DNA of 38,862 nt from Acidobacteriota bacterium (GTDB lineage: Bacteria; Acidobacteriota; Terriglobia; Bryobacterales; Bryobacteraceae): assembly GCA_016870995.1 (NCBI GenBank), contig VFZU01000050.1:1-38862 (forward strand), read 5' to 3'. Shown here piece by piece: positions 34,459 to 38,862 of this stretch; the stretch's first letter is position 1; each line of letters starts with the position of its first letter. Below the pieces are notes generated by a model. It searched no databases. It was not told the DNA's origin and was given only the letters and a program-made list of their open reading frames with translations. The position numbers and the translations under genes are program-made.

Positions 34459-37323
34459 ATGCGATTTCTGTTGTGCCTCCTTCCCGCCACGCTCTTCTCG
34501 GCTGACCTGTCCTTCAACAAGGACATTCGTCCGATCCTGAGCGAACAATGCTTCCATTGCCACGGGCCCGACAACAACAATCGCAAGGCCAATCTCCGCC
34601 TCGACATCGATAACCCCAGGGTGAAAACTGCCGACATCCTCGGCCGCGTCAATCACAAGAACAAGGCTCTGCGCATGCCTCCCGCCTACGCCGGGCGCGA
34701 TGCCCTCCCGCAACAGGACATCGACAAGCTGAAAAACTGGCTCGCCCAGGGCGCCCGCTACGAAAGCCACTGGGCCTTCATCCCGCCGGTTAAATCCCCC
34801 AAAGCCACCATCGATTCCCTTGTCGAATCCCGGCTGGCCCAGAACAATCTGCAGCTCTCGCCTGAGGCCGCCAAAACCACGCTCCTCCGCCGCCTCAGCT
34901 TCGATCTCACCGGCCTGCCGCCCACTCCTGCCGAGACCCAGGCCTTCCTCAACGACAACAAGCCCAACGCCTACGAAAAGCAGGTCGATCGCCTCCTCGC
35001 CTCACCCCGCTATGCCGAGCGCATGGCCTGGCGCTGGCTCGAGGCCGCTCGCTATTCCGACACCAACGGCTACCAGTCCGACGGCGTCCGCGACATGTAC
35101 CGCTGGCGCGACTGGGTGATCGAAGCCTTTCAGAACAACAAGCCCTTCAACCAATTCGTCGTCGAACAGCTCGCGGGCGACCTCATGCCCAACGCCACCC
35201 TCGATCAACACATGGCCACCGCCTTCCACCGCAATCACCGCACCAGTGCCGAAGGCGGCATTGTCCCCGAAGAGTTCCGCGTCGAGTACGTAGCCGACCG
35301 CGCCGAAACTACGTCCACCGTCTTCCTCGGCCTCACCATGGGCTGCGCCCGCTGCCACGATCACAAATACGACCCCATCACGCAAAAAGACTTCTATTCG
35401 ATGTTCGCCTTCTTCAACAACCTCGAAGAAAAAGGCCTCGTCTACAACTGGGGCAACGACGAACCCCTCATCAAAGCCCCCACCCGTGACCAGCAAGCCA
35501 CCCTCGCCCAGCTCGACGCCAAACTCGCCAAAGCCCGCGAGGCCGTCCAGAAAGCCGAATCCCGCTGGCAACGCGACATGACCAAATGGAAAGCCCCCGA
35601 CAACTGGCTTCCCCACCACGGCCTCGCCTACGAGAACGCGCTCGCGGATTCCAAATTCGACGGCACGCGCGTCGTCGAAACCAAACCCACCCCCGTCATC
35701 TACGACTACCTCTCCCCCTTCACCTTCTCGGCCTGGATCAAACCTGCTGAGCCCACCGGCGCCATCCTCTCCATCGCCGAAGACTACGCCGAAGGCTCCG
35801 GCCACGGCTTCTACCTCCGCGACGGTCACATCCGCCTCAACGTCGTCTTCCGCTGGACCGACATCGGCATGCGCCTCGAAACGAAATCCAAGATCAACTT
35901 GAACGAATGGCAACACGTCGTCGCCACCTATGACGGCAGCCGCTACGCCAAAGGCGTCCGCATCTACATCAACGGCCAACCGCAGGAAATCAACGTCCTG
36001 TTCGACGAACTCAACTGGCCGATGAAGTTCAAACACCCGCTCAAGATCGGTGCCGGCAACGGCATGAACTACAAAGGCGAAATCAAGCTCGTGCGCGTCT
36101 ACGACCGTGAGCTCTCCGCCGATGAAGTCACCGCTCTGGCCCCCACTCCGTCGCCAGCCAAGCTCCGCCTCGCCTACCTCGATGCAATCAAGCCCATTGA
36201 GATCGCAAACCTGCTTGAGGCCCAGCGCGAACGCGACGCCTTTCACAAAACAATCCCCACGCTGATGATCCTCCGCGAAGGTCCCAAGCGTCAGGCCTAC
36301 CTGCTCAAGCGCGGCGCCTACGACGCCCACGGCGAACCCGTCGAACCCGCCACGCCCTCAGCCCTCCCATCGATGCCCTCCAGCTATCCGCAGAACCGCC
36401 TCGGCCTCGCCCAGTGGCTCACCTCCAAAGAGAACCCGCTCCTCGCCCGCGTCACCGTCAATCGCTTCTGGCAGATGCTCTACGGCATCGGCATCGTCAA
36501 AACCGTCGAAGACTTCGGCAGCCAGGGCGAATGGCCCCTCCATCAGGATCTGCTCGATACCCTCGCCGTCGATTTCGTCGACAGCGGCTGGAACGTCAAA
36601 CAGCTTCTCAAGCAAATCGTCATGAGCCGCACCTACCGGCAAAGCTCCAGGGTCACCCCCGACCTCCTCGCCAAAGACCCCGAGAATCGTCTCTTCGCTC
36701 GTGCCCCACGCCTCCGCCTCTCACCCGAGATGATCCGCGACAACGCCCTCGCCCTCTCCGGCCTCCTGGTCGAAAAGCAAGGCGGCCCCAGCGTCAAGCC
36801 TTATCAGCCTACCGGCCTCTGGCAGGAACTCTCCGGTGGCGGTGGCTACCCGCAGGATCACGGCGACGCCCTCTACCGCCGCTCGCTCTACACATTCTGG
36901 AAGCGCACCATCGCGCCCCCATCCATGATGAACTTCGACTCGCCCAGCCGCGAAGCTTGCACCGTCCGCGAAACCCGCACCAACACGCCTCTCCAGGCCC
37001 TCAACCTGATGAACGACGTGACGTTCCTCGAGGCCAGTCGCAAGCTCGCCGAGCGCATCCTCAAAGAGAGCCCCAGCTCCGGCATCGACCGCGCCTACGA
37101 GATCGTCCTCAACCGCAAGCCCACAGCCAAAGAGCGCGAGTTGATCACGCAATCCCTCAACCGCTTCGAACAGCGCTACAAGGCAAACCCGAAAGAAGCC
37201 AACCAGCTCCTCGACCAGGGCGAGGCACCTCTACCTCGCAAGCTCAATCGCCCCACGCTCGCCGCCTGGACTCAGATCTCGAGCCTGCTCCTCAACCTCG
37301 ACGAAACCATCACAAGGCAATAA
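34459..37323 (+). CDS. Planctomycete-type cytochrome c / DUF1549-DUF1553 protein with inserted LamG domain
   Basis: A 954-residue exported protein (signal [15 protein letters not shown]). Order: PSCyt1 with a heme-binding CFHCH (Cys31, Cys34, His35) and the following MPP ligand segment; DUF1549 (about 112-320) with a second CxxCH, CARCH (296-300); a coiled linker (340-375); a LamG/concanavalin-like beta-sandwich (about 405-565, [42 protein letters not shown]); and DUF1553 (about 640-950, [54 protein letters not shown]). The family is common in Planctomycetota, Verrucomicrobiota and Solibacterales and is thought to act in periplasmic polysaccharide breakdown together with the DUF1501 partner encoded 2 bases downstream. 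Confidence 0.93.
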   Translation: MRFLLCLLPATLFSADLSFNKDIRPILSEQCFHCHGPDNNNRKANLRLDIDNPRVKTADILGRVNHKNKALRMPPAYAGRDALPQQDIDKLKNWLAQGARYESHWAFIPPVKSPKATIDSLVESRLAQNNLQLSPEAAKTTLLRRLSFDLTGLPPTPAETQAFLNDNKPNAYEKQVDRLLASPRYAERMAWRWLEAARYSDTNGYQSDGVRDMYRWRDWVIEAFQNNKPFNQFVVEQLAGDLMPNATLDQHMATAFHRNHRTSAEGGIVPEEFRVEYVADRAETTSTVFLGLTMGCARCHDHKYDPITQKDFYSMFAFFNNLEEKGLVYNWGNDEPLIKAPTRDQQATLAQLDAKLAKAREAVQKAESRWQRDMTKWKAPDNWLPHHGLAYENALADSKFDGTRVVETKPTPVIYDYLSPFTFSAWIKPAEPTGAILSIAEDYAEGSGHGFYLRDGHIRLNVVFRWTDIGMRLETKSKINLNEWQHVVATYDGSRYAKGVRIYINGQPQEINVLFDELNWPMKFKHPLKIGAGNGMNYKGEIKLVRVYDRELSADEVTALAPTPSPAKLRLAYLDAIKPIEIANLLEAQRERDAFHKTIPTLMILREGPKRQAYLLKRGAYDAHGEPVEPATPSALPSMPSSYPQNRLGLAQWLTSKENPLLARVTVNRFWQMLYGIGIVKTVEDFGSQGEWPLHQDLLDTLAVDFVDSGWNVKQLLKQIVMSRTYRQSSRVTPDLLAKDPENRLFARAPRLRLSPEMIRDNALALSGLLVEKQGGPSVKPYQPTGLWQELSGGGGYPQDHGDALYRRSLYTFWKRTIAPPSMMNFDSPSREACTVRETRTNTPLQALNLMNDVTFLEASRKLAERILKESPSSGIDRAYEIVLNRKPTAKERELITQSLNRFEQRYKANPKEANQLLDQGEAPLPRKLNRPTLAAWTQISSLLLNLDETITRQ

Positions 37324-37325
37324 GC

Positions 37326-38702
37326 ATGCTGCGCCGCAAGTTCCTCACCCAATCCGCCCTCGGCCTCAACGCCCTCTCCCAACTCTTCGGCAAGGGCCTC
37401 CCCACGCACTTCCCGGCCAAAGCCAAACGCGTCATCTACCTCTTCCAATCGGGCGGCCCCTCCCAGCTCGAACTCTTCGATTACAAACCCCAGCTCGTCA
37501 AATACGCAAACCAGAACCTGCCCGAATCGATCCGCAAAGGCCAGCGCCTCACCGGCATGTCGGCCACGCAATCGAGCTTCCCCGTCATTCCCTCCCGCTT
37601 CGGCTTCAAGCAGCACGGCAAAAACGGCACCTGGGTCGGCGATCTCATTCCCCACACCGCCAGCATCGTCGACGACATCACCATCATCCGCAGCCTCCAC
37701 ACCGAGGCCATCAACCACGACCCCGCAGTCACCTTCCTCCTCACCGGTGCACAAATCGCCGGCCGCCCCTCCATGGGCTCCTGGCTCAGCTACGGCCTCG
37801 GCTCCGAGGCAGAAAACCTCCCCGCTTTTGTCGTCATGATCTCCCCCGGCCAGGGCGGCGGCGGCCAACCCTTATACGACCGCCTCTGGGGCTCCGGCTT
37901 CCTCCCCAGTAAATACCAAGGCGTCAAATTCCGCTCCGTCGGTGACCCGGTTCTTTATCTCTCCGATCCCGCCGGCATGACCCGCGACGACCGCCGCGCC
38001 TACCTCGACACGCTGAATCAACTGAACGAACAACAACTCACCGAATTCGGCGACCCAGAGATTTCGACCCGCATCAGCCAGTACGAAATGGCCTTCAAGA
38101 TGCAAGCCTCCGTCCCCGAATTAACGGACCTCAGCAAAGAACCCCAATCCACCTTCGACCTTTACGGCGAAGACGCAAGGAAGCCCGGCACCTTCGCCGC
38201 CAACGCCTTGCTCGCCCGCCGCCTCGCCGAGCGCGGAGTTCGCACGATCCAACTCTTCCACCGCGACTGGGACCACCACGGCGGCCTGCAAAAAGGCCTC
38301 CCCAAGCGCTGCCAGGAAGTAGACCAGGCATCTGCGGCACTAATCAAAGACCTCAAGCAACGCGGAATGTTAGACGACACCCTGGTAATCTGGGGCGGCG
38401 AATTCGGCCGCACAGTGTATTGCCAAGGCCGCCTCACAGCAGACGATTACGGAAGAGACCACCACCCAAGATGTTTCAGCATCTGGATGGCCGGCGGCGG
38501 CATCAAGCCCGGCCTGGTCTGGGGCGAAACCGACGACTACAGCTACAACATCGTCCAGGACCCACTAGATTGCCACGACCTCCAGGCCACAATCCTCCAC
38601 TGCCTAGGCCTCGACCACACAAAACTCACCTACAAATTCCAAGGCCGCAACTTCCGCCTCACCGACGTCCACGGCAAGGTACATAAATCACTGCTCACAT
38701 AA
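37326..38702 (+). CDS. DUF1501 family protein, Tat-exported
   Basis: A 458-residue protein beginning [20 protein letters not shown], a twin-arginine signal. The body fits the DUF1501 alkaline-phosphatase/sulfatase-like fold: [20 protein letters not shown] near the start, [31 protein letters not shown], a metal-site candidate [31 protein letters not shown] and [22 protein letters not shown], and the family ending [14 protein letters not shown]. The usual catalytic Ser/Thr/Cys of sulfatases is not obvious, so the activity is unknown. The frame is open upstream to 36414 but that part is in another frame of the DUF1553 gene; ATG 37326, 2 bases after the preceding stop, is the right start. A transposase remnant follows directly after its stop codon. 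Confidence 0.93.
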   Translation: MLRRKFLTQSALGLNALSQLFGKGLPTHFPAKAKRVIYLFQSGGPSQLELFDYKPQLVKYANQNLPESIRKGQRLTGMSATQSSFPVIPSRFGFKQHGKNGTWVGDLIPHTASIVDDITIIRSLHTEAINHDPAVTFLLTGAQIAGRPSMGSWLSYGLGSEAENLPAFVVMISPGQGGGGQPLYDRLWGSGFLPSKYQGVKFRSVGDPVLYLSDPAGMTRDDRRAYLDTLNQLNEQQLTEFGDPEISTRISQYEMAFKMQASVPELTDLSKEPQSTFDLYGEDARKPGTFAANALLARRLAERGVRTIQLFHRDWDHHGGLQKGLPKRCQEVDQASAALIKDLKQRGMLDDTLVIWGGEFGRTVYCQGRLTADDYGRDHHPRCFSIWMAGGGIKPGLVWGETDDYSYNIVQDPLDCHDLQATILHCLGLDHTKLTYKFQGRNFRLTDVHGKVHKSLLT

Positions 38703-38703
38703 G

Positions 38704-38862
38704 CACCTTAAATCGACCAACATTCTGGAGTACGCGAACGAGGAGCTCAAAAGGCGCACGCTGGTGGTGCGCATTTTCCCGAATGTCGAAAGCTGTCTTA
38801 GGCTGGTCCGGGCATTGGCCATCGAGATCCATGAAGACTGGGTCGAGGCAATCCGGTATCTC
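38704..38862 (+). mobile_element. IS256-family (Mutator-type) transposase, 5'-truncated remnant, runs off the window
   Basis: Frame 38704-38862 is open and reads HLKSTNILEYANEELKRRT followed by LVVRIFPNVESCLRLVRA and EIHEDWVEAIRYL. This is the conserved C-terminal part of IS256-family transposases (STNxLExxNxELKRRTxVVRIFPN), including the Glu in NILE that is the last member of the DDE triad. The homology starts within two bases of the DUF1501 stop codon, without start codon, Shine-Dalgarno or the first roughly 300 residues. It is therefore a fragment joined to the gene end by deletion or partial insertion. Whether the C-terminus is intact cannot be seen. Confidence 0.85.

Noticed and set aside
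33206-34540. 444-codon plus-strand open frame rich in His, Arg, Gln and Pro
   Set aside because: Antisense to the TIGR00300 gene, whose family motifs are clear; composition is that of an antisense frame.
35002-36330. 442-codon minus-strand open frame
   Set aside because: It lies wholly antisense to the DUF1549/DUF1553 gene, is a low-complexity mix of Gly, Val, Asp and Glu caused by the C-ending codons of the real gene, and shows no domain.
36414-37325. Upstream extension of the DUF1501 frame
   Set aside because: It is a +2 frame of the DUF1553 coding region, rich in Arg, Pro and His; the true start with its Tat signal is at 37326.
38330-38700. More A-ending codons in the last part of the DUF1501 gene than before
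   Set aside because: The shift is slight, the protein keeps its family motifs to the end, and I cannot measure it; not enough to claim recombination.

Overview
The window looks like Acidobacteriota, most likely the Solibacterales/Bryobacteraceae group. The grounds are a six-bladed NHL-type propeller protein ending in the TIGR03437 ('NAAS...GxGL/TGLG') domain typical of these bacteria, a paired DUF1549/DUF1553 cytochrome-like protein and DUF1501 protein, an ECF sigma operon with a secreted 'TLADGNRI'-type protein, and a high-GC, very compact layout. No gene-free stretch exceeds 300 bases. I saw no tRNA, rRNA or CRISPR array.

Layout. Positions 1-92 look like the left end of an IS3-like element that cuts into the last gene of a minus-strand chain (5138 down to 78): a CBM9-like secreted protein, two tandem paralogous phosphohexomutases, an ECF sigma factor, a membrane-anchored partner, and a small secreted protein broken by a frameshift at a six-base homopolymer. 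Divergent from it, 5163-7930 is a plus-strand operon of an esterase-like hydrolase, a sugar isomerase-like protein and a thioredoxin-like protein, probably all exported. dnaB (7943-9316) follows on the minus strand, with two inverted DnaA-box sequences upstream. Positions 9401-15888 are a tetR - adaptor lipoprotein - RND pump operon in which the inner-membrane pump and the TolC-like outer-membrane channel are fused in one 1558-codon frame with a signal-peptide-like segment at the junction; a perfect palindrome lies just upstream of tetR.

Positions 15937-18971 hold topA, whose C-terminus lacks zinc ribbons, divergent from a small stand-alone protein made of two topoisomerase-type zinc ribbons. 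Then come dprA, a GNAT acetyltransferase and a 42-residue charged protein (minus strand), two small plus-strand genes, and the TIGR03437 propeller protein, whose intrinsic terminator lies inside the convergent gene. Positions 25109-28802 form a glycan unit (helical toroid-like protein plus a fused GT2-GT4 glycosyltransferase). Next are a DUF2141 protein, an MMPL-type transporter, and an overlapping minus-strand operon (TIGR00300 ornithine cyclodeaminase-like, queF, coiled-coil methyltransferase). The window closes with the DUF1549/DUF1553-DUF1501 pair and, directly after its stop codon, a truncated IS256-family transposase.

Recurring themes are overlapping genes, signals embedded in coding sequence (two terminators), and very short divergent gaps with mirror-image -10 elements only 6-8 bases from the start codons, which suggests leaderless transcription. 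The strongest candidates for something little described are the RND-TolC fusion, the mirrored leaderless divergent promoters, and the TopA/stand-alone zinc-ribbon pair.
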